In this document: positions 48,008 through 55,833 of the stretch, in pieces
Numbering within the stretch: position 1 is the stretch's first letter
Layout of the letters: every line of letters begins with the position of its first letter
Source of the DNA: Micromonospora arborensis
GTDB lineage: Bacteria; Actinomycetota; Actinomycetes; Mycobacteriales; Micromonosporaceae
DNA length: 64,000 nt
Assembly (NCBI RefSeq): GCF_003205615.1
Contig: NZ_PYBV01000035.1
Span: 1 to 64,000, forward strand
Direction: 5' to 3'
Program-made: the position numbers and the translations under genes
The notes under the pieces: model-generated
The model's database searches: none
The model's input: only the letters and a program-made list of their open reading frames with translations
Told to the model about the DNA's origin: nothing

Positions 48008-48853
48008 TCATCGGCTCGACGAACCCTGCCGGTCGTGGGCCGCCGCTGCCGTCTCGCGTACGGCCTCGGCGATGGCCGAGAAGTCCTTCTTGAGGATCGC
48101 GCCGTGGTTGCTGGGGACCTTCGCGCTGATTTTGATGTTCGGGTTGCGCTCAGTCACCGCATCGAGGCTGGCGCGGATCCGTTCCTGCTCATCACCTTTG
48201 CTTCCGAAGGACGTCCCCGAGGCGACCACGTAGCGCACCGGGACGGCGATGTTGTCCAGCACCGGGCCCAGTTCGCGCTCGCGGGCGAGTCTGCCGATCT
48301 CGATGTTGCTGTTCGCCATCTGTTCGGCACTCATCCGTGGGGTCAGGCCCGTGGGGCGCAGCAGCGGCATGAACAGGTTCAACCGCTTGAACGTCTTTCG
48401 GATCCGCTGCTCCATGGCCTCGTCGAGCCAGTCGAACGGCTGCGCGCCGTCGACCAGGACCGCACCCAGGGCACGTTCCGGATTCCGGCTGGCCCAGTGT
48501 GCCCCGAGGAACGCTCCGTAGGACCAGCCCACCAGCAGCGCCCGGTCCACGCCCCTGGCGGCGAGAACGGCATCGACATCCCGGACGGCGGCCTCGAAGG
48601 AATAGTCCGCCGAACGCTTCGACTTCTTGCCGCGGGCCCGCTCGTCGTAGGTGATGTGCCGGTAGTCGGGGCCGAGTTCGGCGATGACCCGCCGCCAGTA
48701 CCCCTGAGTGGCGAACTGGCCGTTGAGGTAGACCACCGGGATGCCGGGGCCGCCGGTGTCGGCGACGGCCAGCGCGGTGTCGTCGACCGGAATCATGCCG
48801 GTCCAGGCCGAAGTGGCCACGTTGGCGCCGGAGATCAGGGTCTTCTTGCTCAT
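48008..48853 (-). CDS. Alpha/beta hydrolase (281 aa)
   Basis: Hydrolase fold with an HGG-like GGPGIPVVYLNG, the nucleophile in VGWSYGAFLGA (Ser of GxSxG) and the terminal His in SNHGAIL. The acid is likely the Asp in LVDGAQ or a later Asp. Could be an esterase, lactonase or epoxide/haloalkane-type hydrolase. ATG 48853 follows AGGAG. Divergent from an XRE regulator with TTGCCAA half-sites between, suggesting regulation by it. Confidence 0.87.
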   Translation of the reverse strand: MSKKTLISGANVATSAWTGMIPVDDTALAVADTGGPGIPVVYLNGQFATQGYWRRVIAELGPDYRHITYDERARGKKSKRSADYSFEAAVRDVDAVLAARGVDRALLVGWSYGAFLGAHWASRNPERALGAVLVDGAQPFDWLDEAMEQRIRKTFKRLNLFMPLLRPTGLTPRMSAEQMANSNIEIGRLARERELGPVLDNIAVPVRYVVASGTSFGSKGDEQERIRASLDAVTERNPNIKISAKVPSNHGAILKKDFSAIAEAVRETAAAAHDRQGSSSR

Positions 48854-48905
48854 CACTTGCTCCTGGGTGTCGTGCTCGGTTGCGATGCCCAGAACGCTAC
48901 GACAC

Positions 48906-48947
48906 TTGCCAGCGCGTTGGCAATAGTTTGCCAACAGGATTTGCCAA
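48906..48947. promoter_or_regulatory. TTGCCAA operator cluster between hydrolase and XRE regulator
   Basis: Four half-sites: TTGCCA (48906), TTGGCAA (48917), TTTGCCAA (48927) and TTTGCCAA (48940). The middle two form the inverted repeat TTGGCAA-N3-TTTGCCAA. Their place in the divergent spacer points to binding by the adjacent regulator. Confidence 0.65.
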
Positions 48948-49007
48948 TGAGGTTCCTTAAGTCAGGGTCTGTTGCCATGGTTGAGGCAAGCCGGCTAGGC
49001 TCGGGAT

Positions 49008-50234
49008 GTGGTGGAGCAACCAGCCTTCGGCCGCCGGCTCAGGCAACTGCGGATCGAGCGGGGCCTGACCCAGGGCGCGCTCGCCGGCGACGGCATGTCG
49101 ACTGGCTACCTGTCGCGGCTGGAGTCCGGGGCCCGGCAGCCCACCGAACGCGCGCTGGCGCACCTGGCCAGCCAGCTCGGCGTCAGCACCGACGAGCTGG
49201 AGGAGTCCACCGCCTCATCACTGGCGCGCAGCCTCACCATCGCCACCGGCCTCGGCGCTGACGAGACGGGCGAGCTGCTGTCCGGTGCGCTGGCCACCGC
49301 CGAGGGCGAGGACCCCCTGCTGCGCTGGCAGGCGTTGTGGCGGGTCGCCGGCTGGCGCCGGCACCGCAAGGAGTACGCCGAGCAGCGGGCCTGCCTGGAC
49401 GAGCTGACCACCCTCAGCGACCAACTCGGACTGCCCGAGTTGCAGGCCAGGGCGCTGGCCGAGCTGGCCCGCTGCCTGCGGTCCACCAGCGAGGTCCCGG
49501 CCGCCGTCGACACCGCGCTGGCGGCTCACCGGCTGGCCAAGGACAACGCGCTGGCCCCCTATGTCATGGCGAACGTCCTGCTGGCCGTGGTGTCCGCGCT
49601 GGCTGAGGCCGGCCGGCTGCCCGAGGCCAGCCGGCACACCGACGAACTGCTCAGCCTCGTCGAGGGCCGATCAGACACGCTGTGGGCCGAGGCGCTCTGG
49701 ACCGCGGCCAGCATCCGGCTCCGCCAGGGTGAGCCCGCCGCCGCGGCCGAGCTGCTCGGCGAGGCCGTGCGAGGGTTCGACGGACGGAACAATCCCACCT
49801 TGTGGACGCGCCTGCGGATCAGCGCGGCCAAACTCAACCTGGAAACCACCCCGCCGGACACCGAGGCCGCCCACCGCCGCGTGGAGGAAGTCCAGGCCAG
49901 CCTCCCCTTGGCCGGAACACCCGCCATCGAACAAGAGCTGCTGTCCCTGCGTGCGCACCTCGCCATGCAGACCGGACGCACCGCCGAAGCCCGCGCGATG
50001 CTCGACCAGCTCGACCACCTCGACCCGCTCCTGCCCTACCAGCACCGCATCGAACTCGACGTGCTGCGCAACCGGCTCCTGCTACAGGACGGCGCACGCG
50101 ACGAAGCAATCGCCGGCCTGCGCGGCCTCGCCGAACAGGCCCAGGGCAACGGCAACATGGCGCTGGCCGCTGAGATCTGGCGGCTCCTCGCCGAATCCCT
50201 CGCCCACGACACCCCACGGCCGCCTCGCGCTTAG
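49008..50234 (+). CDS. XRE-family regulator with TPR-like repeats (408 aa)
   Basis: An N-terminal HTH (10-65: FGRRLRQLRIERGLTQGALAGDGMSTGYLSRLESGARQPT) is followed by about 330 residues of helical TPR-like repeats (LPELQARALAELARCL and similar). This resembles actinobacterial XRE-TPR regulators whose repeats bind a signal or protein. GTG 49008 or 49011 start; TAGGCT lies 6-9 bases before. Likely controls itself and the divergent hydrolase. Confidence 0.86.
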   Translation: MVEQPAFGRRLRQLRIERGLTQGALAGDGMSTGYLSRLESGARQPTERALAHLASQLGVSTDELEESTASSLARSLTIATGLGADETGELLSGALATAEGEDPLLRWQALWRVAGWRRHRKEYAEQRACLDELTTLSDQLGLPELQARALAELARCLRSTSEVPAAVDTALAAHRLAKDNALAPYVMANVLLAVVSALAEAGRLPEASRHTDELLSLVEGRSDTLWAEALWTAASIRLRQGEPAAAAELLGEAVRGFDGRNNPTLWTRLRISAAKLNLETTPPDTEAAHRRVEEVQASLPLAGTPAIEQELLSLRAHLAMQTGRTAEARAMLDQLDHLDPLLPYQHRIELDVLRNRLLLQDGARDEAIAGLRGLAEQAQGNGNMALAAEIWRLLAESLAHDTPRPPRA

Positions 50235-50283
50235 ACCCAGGCACCATCCGCCCAGGCGGCAACGGGACGGGAACGCGGTTGTC

Positions 50284-50310
50284 GGTTCTCAGCGAAGGTG
50301 ATCCAGGGCG
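50284..50310. repeat. 27-base repeat, copy 2
   Basis: Matches 24 of 27 bases of 47861-47887 (differences at positions 10, 12 and 22). Lies 50 bases after the XRE gene. Confidence 0.6.
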
Positions 50311-50336
50311 CCCGATTGCTCCGCGTCCGGGTCGTC

Positions 50337-50909
50337 TCAGTGCCCCGTAGCGTAGGCGTTGATGGCGTCTGCATGCCAGGTGTACTCGATCTCGGGCAAC
50401 TCGAACCCTGTGGGGAAGCGCGCCAGGCGGGCCGCTGTGGCGTGCCCGCCCGCCTTGGCGTAGAAGGCTGTCGCGCGGGTGTTGTCGCGTAGCACTTCCA
50501 GATACACAGATTGGCCAGGGCGAGTGGTAGCGGCCCAGGTCAAGGCGTGCCGTAGCAAGCAGCGTCCGATACCACCGCCGGTGTGTGCCGGATCGACGTG
50601 CAGGTTGTCGAGCAGGATCCGTCCGTCGTGGCCGGGGATGAGGTAGGCGAAGCCAAGTAGGTCCATGCCGTGCTCGGCGATCAGCAGGTGGCCGCCAGCC
50701 ATGTCGCCGTCGCGCTGAGCCGTAGGCGCCAACCGGCTCTTCCACATGCCTGCCTGCTGGTCCCGCAGCGGGCCGTCCAAGTAGCTGGCCGGCATCAGGC
50801 CGGCATACGCTGCCTGCCAACTGTCGGTGTGCAGGCTGGCGACACGTAAGGTGTCCTGTGCGGTTCCGGTCCTGACCTTCAGGATCTTGATGCTCTCATG
50901 CAGGTGCAC
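50337..50909 (-). CDS. GNAT acetyltransferase (190 aa)
   Basis: GNAT domain with LHTDSWQAAYAGLMPASYLD (common in small-molecule acetyltransferases), LDNLHVDPAHTGGGIGRCLLRHA (acetyl-CoA loop) and VLRDNTRATAFYAKAGG. Substrate unknown. Alone on this strand, with a long inverted repeat upstream. Confidence 0.87.
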   Translation of the reverse strand: MHLHESIKILKVRTGTAQDTLRVASLHTDSWQAAYAGLMPASYLDGPLRDQQAGMWKSRLAPTAQRDGDMAGGHLLIAEHGMDLLGFAYLIPGHDGRILLDNLHVDPAHTGGGIGRCLLRHALTWAATTRPGQSVYLEVLRDNTRATAFYAKAGGHATAARLARFPTGFELPEIEYTWHADAINAYATGH

Positions 50910-50939
50910 CCAAGGCGTCTATGCCACTCATGTGACCGT

Positions 50940-51015
50940 CCGCACATCGGCTAGGTGCGCGAGGAAGTCGCGCCGACGTACCCACATCGTCAGATGGGCG
51001 TATGGCGATGTGCGG
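50940..51015. repeat. Inverted repeat with 56-base spacer
   Basis: CCGCACATCG (50940-50949) and CGATGTGCGG (51006-51015) are complementary. They lie between two minus-strand genes with no other feature. May be a terminator-like fold or regulatory site. Confidence 0.4.
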
Positions 51016-51019
51016 ATGC

Positions 51020-52024
51020 CTATGAGCGTGTGTTCTCGGGTGTGGACACCGTTGGGAGTAGCAGGATACGGCCGGTGTGAGAGCGGGCCTCGATGAGTTC
51101 GTGGGCGGTCGCGGCCTGGGTGAGTGGGAGGCGGGCGTGCACGGTGGTGCGCAGTTGGCCTGCCGCGAACAGGTCGGCGATCTCGTCCATCTCGTGGCGC
51201 GCCTGGTCCGGGTTCGCATGGCGCCAAGCGGTGAGGTTGAAGCCGGTAACGGATCGCAGCGCGAAGAGTTTGGCGACGGGGATCTGTTCCAGTTCTCCGG
51301 TCGCGGCGCCGTAGACCATGGCGCGGCCGAAGGGCGCAAGTAGGTCGAGGCTGGATTGCAGGACCGGTCCACCGACCGCGTCGAGGACGACGTCGACACC
51401 ATCCGGGGCGGCTGCGCGGACCTGGTCGGGCCAGTCAGGTTGTGCGTAGTCGATGGCGACGTCGGCACCGACGGTCCGTACGAAGTCGAGCTTGCGTGAT
51501 GATCGGGCAGTGCCGATGACGGTGCCGGCGCCGAGGAGCTTGGCGAGTTGAACGGCGAGGTGCCCGATGCCGCCGGCGGCGGCATGGATCAGGACGGTGT
51601 CGCCGGAGTTCAGCGGCGCGGCGCGAAGGATCCGCAGGGCGACGGGGGCGCTCATGGCAAGCATGCTGGCGTCACCGGAATCGAGGTGGTCAGGGACGGC
51701 GGCGAGCCATTGTGCTTCGGCGACGATGAAGTCCGCGTACGCGTCCTCGGCGAGCGCGGCAACCCGTCGGCCCACCAGCTGCGGGTCGACGCCGGGGCCC
51801 ACCCGGGTGACCGTGCCGACGACGTCACCGGTCGGCCGGCCAGGCAGCGGGCGCTGGAAGATGCTGCCGCTGCCGGGTCCACGGCGGAACCGGGTGTCGA
51901 CGAAGTTGACGCCGATCGCCTCGACTTGCAGCAGTACCTGCCCCACCTGCGGGACCGGCTGGTCGACGTCCTCGACGGTCAGTACCTCCGGCCCGCCGTA
52001 CTCGTAGTACCGGACGCGTCGCAT
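51020..52024 (-). CDS. Zinc-independent quinone oxidoreductase (334 aa)
   Basis: QOR-type medium-chain reductase: VRYYEYGGPEVLTVEDVDQP, GVNFVDTRFRRG, VLIHAAAGGIGHLAVQLAKLLGA and a conserved GRAMVYGAATG. Reduces quinones or enones with NADPH. ATG 52024 follows GAGGGG; an in-frame GTG is 6 bases upstream. Divergent from a TetR regulator with two GGACC-type operator sites. Confidence 0.9.
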   Translation of the reverse strand: MRRVRYYEYGGPEVLTVEDVDQPVPQVGQVLLQVEAIGVNFVDTRFRRGPGSGSIFQRPLPGRPTGDVVGTVTRVGPGVDPQLVGRRVAALAEDAYADFIVAEAQWLAAVPDHLDSGDASMLAMSAPVALRILRAAPLNSGDTVLIHAAAGGIGHLAVQLAKLLGAGTVIGTARSSRKLDFVRTVGADVAIDYAQPDWPDQVRAAAPDGVDVVLDAVGGPVLQSSLDLLAPFGRAMVYGAATGELEQIPVAKLFALRSVTGFNLTAWRHANPDQARHEMDEIADLFAAGQLRTTVHARLPLTQAATAHELIEARSHTGRILLLPTVSTPENTRS

Positions 52025-52043
52025 GGCCACCCCTCACTTAAAA

Positions 52044-52093
52044 TGGACCGACAGTCAACTTCAGTTCAGAATGCTACTGGACCGCTGGTCCAG
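52044..52093. promoter_or_regulatory. Paired TetR operator sites
   Basis: CTGGACC-N3-GGTCCAG is a perfect inverted repeat at 52077-52093; a second TGGACCG occurs at 52044. They sit between the quinone reductase and TetR genes and are probably bound by the TetR protein to control both. Confidence 0.65.
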
Positions 52094-52108
52094 TTGTCGA
52101 GGAGCGTC

Positions 52109-52702
52109 ATGACCGAGCCCGAACGCCTCCGCGCCGACGCGGTCCGCAACCGCACGGCCATCCTGCGCGCCACCGAGGAACTACTGACCCGGCATCACCC
52201 GCAGCAGATCTCGATGGAACAGGTGGCCGCGGCAGCCGGCGTTGGCAAGGGCACGGTGTTCCACCGCTTCGGCAGTCGGTACGGGCTCATGCGCGCACTC
52301 ATGCAGGAACGCGCGCAAGACCTGGAGATCGCGATCAACACCGGCCCGCCGCCGCTGGGTCAGGGCGCCCCGCCGCGCGTACGACTCCTGGCCTTCCTCA
52401 CTGCAGTGGTTGAGTTGGTCGCCCGCAACAAGGGCCTGCTCGCCGCCCTCGGCCCCGCGGCGCCCGTCACCGCCGCGCCGGAACAGGAACCGCGCGAGGC
52501 GCATCCGGTCTACCGGTCCTGGCACGGCCATATCAGCCAGCTGGTCCACCAGCAGCGGCCGGACCTCGACGCCGACATGCTCGCCCACGTCCTCCTCGCC
52601 ACTCTGCACAGCGAACCGATCCTGAACGCACTGGAGCGTGGCGACGGGAACCGCCTCGACCGGACCCTGCGCGACCTGGTGACCGGCCTGATGCCTGAGT
52701 AA
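52109..52702 (+). CDS. TetR-family regulator (197 aa)
   Basis: HTH at 15-60 (AILRATEELLTRHHPQQISMEQVAAAAGVGKGTVFHRF) and a helical C-terminal domain. GAGGAG lies before ATG 52109. Likely represses the divergent quinone reductase in response to an electrophile (inference). Confidence 0.9.
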   Translation: MTEPERLRADAVRNRTAILRATEELLTRHHPQQISMEQVAAAAGVGKGTVFHRFGSRYGLMRALMQERAQDLEIAINTGPPPLGQGAPPRVRLLAFLTAVVELVARNKGLLAALGPAAPVTAAPEQEPREAHPVYRSWHGHISQLVHQQRPDLDADMLAHVLLATLHSEPILNALERGDGNRLDRTLRDLVTGLMPE

Positions 52703-52803
52703 CCCCGGACGGCGGCACGCAGCCGGGCGGATCAGATCCAGTGAGAACCGATCAACTCCGCTGGAGAACCCACAATGGTGGCGCGGTTGCAGACAAGCCG
52801 CGC

Positions 52804-52847
52804 GTCAACTGGGGTTGACACGAGTGGCGCTGTCAACGTATGTTGAC
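52804..52847 (+). promoter_or_regulatory. Promoter of the HTH/Clp-N genes with twin inverted repeats
   Basis: TTGACA (52815-52820), 18 bases, TATGTT (52839-52844). Two identical inverted repeats GTCAAC-N4-GTTGAC lie at 52804-52819 and 52832-52847, overlapping the two promoter boxes, so binding would block RNA polymerase. Confidence 0.75.
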
Positions 52848-52850
52848 GAC

Positions 52851-53087
52851 ATGAGTCAGGCGACGGAACTCGCGGCGGCAGCCGGCAGCACCGACCCCCG
52901 GGTCGGGCTGCGCGCCGTCCGCGCGCTGCGCCGGCTGCTCGAGCGGCTCGAGGTGGTCCAGGTGGACAACGCCCGTCGACAGGGCTGGTCCTGGCAGGAG
53001 ATCGCCGACGCGCTCGAGGTCAGCCGGCAGGCCGTGCACAAGAAGCACGCTGGGCGACCGGCGGTCAAGTCATCCTGGGAGGCGTGA
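52851..53087 (+). CDS. Small HTH DNA-binding protein (78 aa)
   Basis: Compact protein with a C-terminal helix-turn-helix (about 43-66: WSWQEIADALEVSRQAVHKKH) preceded by two helices. ATG 52851 follows directly after the second inverted repeat, so it is probably autoregulated. Its stop overlaps the Clp-N gene start region (GGAGG before ATG 53087). Confidence 0.85.
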   Translation: MSQATELAAAAGSTDPRVGLRAVRALRRLLERLEVVQVDNARRQGWSWQEIADALEVSRQAVHKKHAGRPAVKSSWEA

Positions 53088-53671
53088 TGTTCGAACGGTT
53101 CACCGACCGGGCGCGCGGCGTGGTGCGACGGGCGCTGGAGGAGGCTCGGGCCGAGGGCCAGCGGCCGGTCGGCACCGAGCACCTGCTGCTCGCCCTGCTC
53201 GACGACGACGCAGGCCTGGCCAGCCGGGTCCTCGCCGACGCCGGCGTGCGCGCCGACGACCTGCGCGAGCGCGTCCGCCGGCACACCGTCAGCGGTGGCG
53301 CCGGCCTCGGCGACGCGGACGCGGCGGCCCTGCGGGAGATCGGCATCGACCTGGCCGCGATCGTGGCCCGCATCGAGGAGTCCTTCGGCCCGGACGCGCT
53401 GCGCGAGGCCGTGCCGGCACCGCGTAGCCGCTGGGGCCGCAGGCGGCGGCGGTACCTCGGCGGCCCGTTCTCGCCCCGGTCCAAGAAGGCGTTGGAGTTG
53501 TCCCTGCGGGAGGCGCTGCGCCTGCACCACCGCCACATCGGCACCGAGCACATCCTGCTCGGGGTGCTCCGGGAGGGGCATGGGCTGGGCGCGCTGGTGC
53601 TCACCGAATCCGGTGTCGACCTCGACGATCTGCGCCGCCGGGTGGAGGTCGCACTGCGAGCGGCGGCCTGA
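53087..53671 (+). CDS. Clp N-terminal-domain protein (194 aa)
   Basis: Two Clp-N repeats: FERFTDRARGVVRRALEEARAEG with VGTEHLLLALLDDD (1-75), and SPRSKKALELSLREALRLHHRHIGTEHILLGVLREG (about 120-185). There is no AAA+ ATPase domain. Such proteins may act as ClpC adaptors or sequester substrates. Co-transcribed with the preceding HTH gene. Confidence 0.88.
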   Translation: MFERFTDRARGVVRRALEEARAEGQRPVGTEHLLLALLDDDAGLASRVLADAGVRADDLRERVRRHTVSGGAGLGDADAAALREIGIDLAAIVARIEESFGPDALREAVPAPRSRWGRRRRRYLGGPFSPRSKKALELSLREALRLHHRHIGTEHILLGVLREGHGLGALVLTESGVDLDDLRRRVEVALRAAA

Positions 53672-53765
53672 CGGGTGCGCTCGCGTTGAAACCTGTCTGT
53701 GGCGCTTTCGACGCGAGCACCCCGCTGGGTCGCTGAAGCCGCCCCGGTGCTGCACACTGGCGCCC

Positions 53766-54770
53766 GTGGATGCTGGACAGGACAGGCGACCCTCGGGTGG
53801 TGACGGTGGGCTGCGCTCCGCCGTGGTGGTCAACCCGGTGAAGGTCGACGATCTCGACGAGCTGCGCCGCACCGTGAACGAGGCCCTCGCCGCGGCCGGC
53901 TGGCCCGAGCCGCAGTGGCACGAGACCACCGTCGAGGATCCGGGCCGCGGCCAGACCGAGCGGGCCGTCAAGGCCGGCGTCGACCTGGTCTTCGCCTGCG
54001 GCGGCGACGGCACCGTGATGTCCTGCGTCAGCGCGCTGGTCGGCACCGACGTGGCCCTCGCGGTGCTGCCGCAGGGCACCGGCAACCTGCTCGCCGCCAA
54101 CCTCGGGCTCTCCACCGATCTGGCCGCCGGGCTGCAGGTCGCCGTCGAGCGGGGCCGACGGCTGCTCGACGTCGGCGCCGTCGAGGACAGGTACTTCACC
54201 GTGATGGCCGGCATGGGCTTCGACGCCCAGATGCTCGCCGCCACCTCCGAGACCACGAAGGCCCGCATCGGCTGGCCGGCGTACGTCGTGGGCGCCGCCC
54301 GGCACCTGCGGGACCGGCCGATGCGGGTGCAGATCCGCATCGACGACCGCCCGCCGGTGCGCCGCCGGGCCCGTTCGGTCCTGATCGCCAACGTCGGCCG
54401 GCTGCAGGGCGGGGTGACCCTGCTGACCGAGGCCGAGCCGGACGACGGCTGGCTCGACGTCGCCGTGCTCACCCCGCGCAACCTGCGGCACTGGCTCGCG
54501 CTCGGTTGGGCGGTGATCCGCCGCAGCGGCCAGGTGCCGCAGATGGAGGTGTTCCGGGGGCGGCGCGTGGTGGTCACCAGCAACCGGGCCCAGCCCAGGG
54601 AGTTGGACGGCGACCTCATCTCCCCGGGCCGGCACCTGCGGGCGGCCATCCGGCCCCAGTCGCTCTGGCTCTGCGTTCCCCAACCCGAGGACGCCCCCGA
54701 CCTGGCCGTCGACGTGCAGGGCGCCGGGGAGCGGGGCGAGCAGCTGATCGAGGAGGCACGCCGTGAGTAG
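53766..54770 (+). CDS. Diacylglycerol kinase-family protein (334 aa)
   Basis: Lipid-kinase fold with VVVNPVKVDD, the GGDGTVMSCVSAL motif and LPQGTGNLLAANL (about 70-115), then VMAGMGFDAQML. It phosphorylates diacylglycerol or a similar lipid at the membrane. GTG 53766 has CACACT 7 bases upstream (leaderless type). Overlaps the BrkB-like gene by 8 bases. Confidence 0.9.
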   Translation: MDAGQDRRPSGGDGGLRSAVVVNPVKVDDLDELRRTVNEALAAAGWPEPQWHETTVEDPGRGQTERAVKAGVDLVFACGGDGTVMSCVSALVGTDVALAVLPQGTGNLLAANLGLSTDLAAGLQVAVERGRRLLDVGAVEDRYFTVMAGMGFDAQMLAATSETTKARIGWPAYVVGAARHLRDRPMRVQIRIDDRPPVRRRARSVLIANVGRLQGGVTLLTEAEPDDGWLDVAVLTPRNLRHWLALGWAVIRRSGQVPQMEVFRGRRVVVTSNRAQPRELDGDLISPGRHLRAAIRPQSLWLCVPQPEDAPDLAVDVQGAGERGEQLIEEARRE

Positions 54771-55764
54771 CACCCGGATCGTGCCGGAGACCCGGCTGAT
54801 GGCCGACGAGGAGCTGTCCGCCGACGACGCCTGGCACACACTGCGCCGTGAGGGCCGCTGGCACCTGCTGCGGGACGCCTTCATCCGGTTCCGCTACGGC
54901 GACGGTTTCAGCCACTCCCGGGCCTTCGCGCTGCAGCTCTGCCTCGCCGTGGTGCCGTTCCTGATCGCCCTCACCGGCCTGATCAGTGAACTGGGCGTCG
55001 AGGAGGGCGGCCAGGTGGTCGCCGACACCGTCCTGGCGCTCACCCCGGGGCAGAGCGCGCAGATGGTCGCCGAGCTGCTGGGCGAGGGCGAACGCGTCGA
55101 GGACGCCGGGGAGGTGGCACTCACCCTCGGTCTGCTCACCGGCCTGTTCGCGTTGACCACCACCATGGCCCAGATCGAGCGGGGCGCCAACCGGATCTAC
55201 GGCGTCGAGCGGGACCGCCCCGCGCTGCGGAAATACCTCCGCGCCGCCGTGCTGGCCATCACCGCCGGCCTGCCCGCGCTCGCCGGCTTCCTGATCCTGG
55301 TCGGCGGCGGCGCGATGGGTGACTCGGTGCGGAAGCACTACGAGTGGGGCGCGGTCGCCAACGGCATCTGGGACGTGGTCCGCTTTCCCCTGAGCCTCGG
55401 GCTGACCGTCCTCGCCGTCGCCGTGCTGTTCCGGCACGCGCCGCGTCGCAACCAGCCCGGCCTGTCCTGGCTGCTGTTCGGCGCGGGCATCGCCACGGCC
55501 CTGTGGTGGCTGGCCAGCCTGCTGCTTGCCGCGTACGTGCGGTTCAGTGACGGTTTCGGGCAGACCTACGGCGCACTGACCGGCATGATGGCGCTGCTGC
55601 TCTGGGCCAACCTGACCGGGATTGCGCTCTTCGGTGGGCTGGCCTTCGCCGCCCAGTTGGAGGCCCTGCGGATCGGTGTGCAGGAGCCGGCCCAACCCGA
55701 CCTGTGGGAGCCCGACAACGACCGCGCCGAGCTCGTCGACACCGGGGACATGACGGCGCTGTAG
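54763..55764 (+). CDS. YihY/BrkB-family membrane protein (333 aa)
   Basis: Six predicted membrane helices with the YihY/BrkB marks FIRFRYGDGFSHSRAFALQLCLAVVPFLIAL and FGQTYGALTGMMALLLWANLTGIALFGG. Function unknown; the family is linked to envelope integrity and lipid handling. GAGGAGG precedes GTG 54763, which overlaps the kinase end. Confidence 0.9.
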   Translation: MSSTRIVPETRLMADEELSADDAWHTLRREGRWHLLRDAFIRFRYGDGFSHSRAFALQLCLAVVPFLIALTGLISELGVEEGGQVVADTVLALTPGQSAQMVAELLGEGERVEDAGEVALTLGLLTGLFALTTTMAQIERGANRIYGVERDRPALRKYLRAAVLAITAGLPALAGFLILVGGGAMGDSVRKHYEWGAVANGIWDVVRFPLSLGLTVLAVAVLFRHAPRRNQPGLSWLLFGAGIATALWWLASLLLAAYVRFSDGFGQTYGALTGMMALLLWANLTGIALFGGLAFAAQLEALRIGVQEPAQPDLWEPDNDRAELVDTGDMTAL

Positions 55765-55833
55765 CGGCACCGGCGTGTACGACGGACGCGGATCGGGTAA
55801 AACGCCTCGCCAGGCAGACAAGGGAGGTGCGGG

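Noticed and set aside
50910-51019. Structured RNA in the GNAT/quinone reductase spacer
   Set aside because: One 10-bp inverted repeat with a 56-base spacer is too little to call an RNA.
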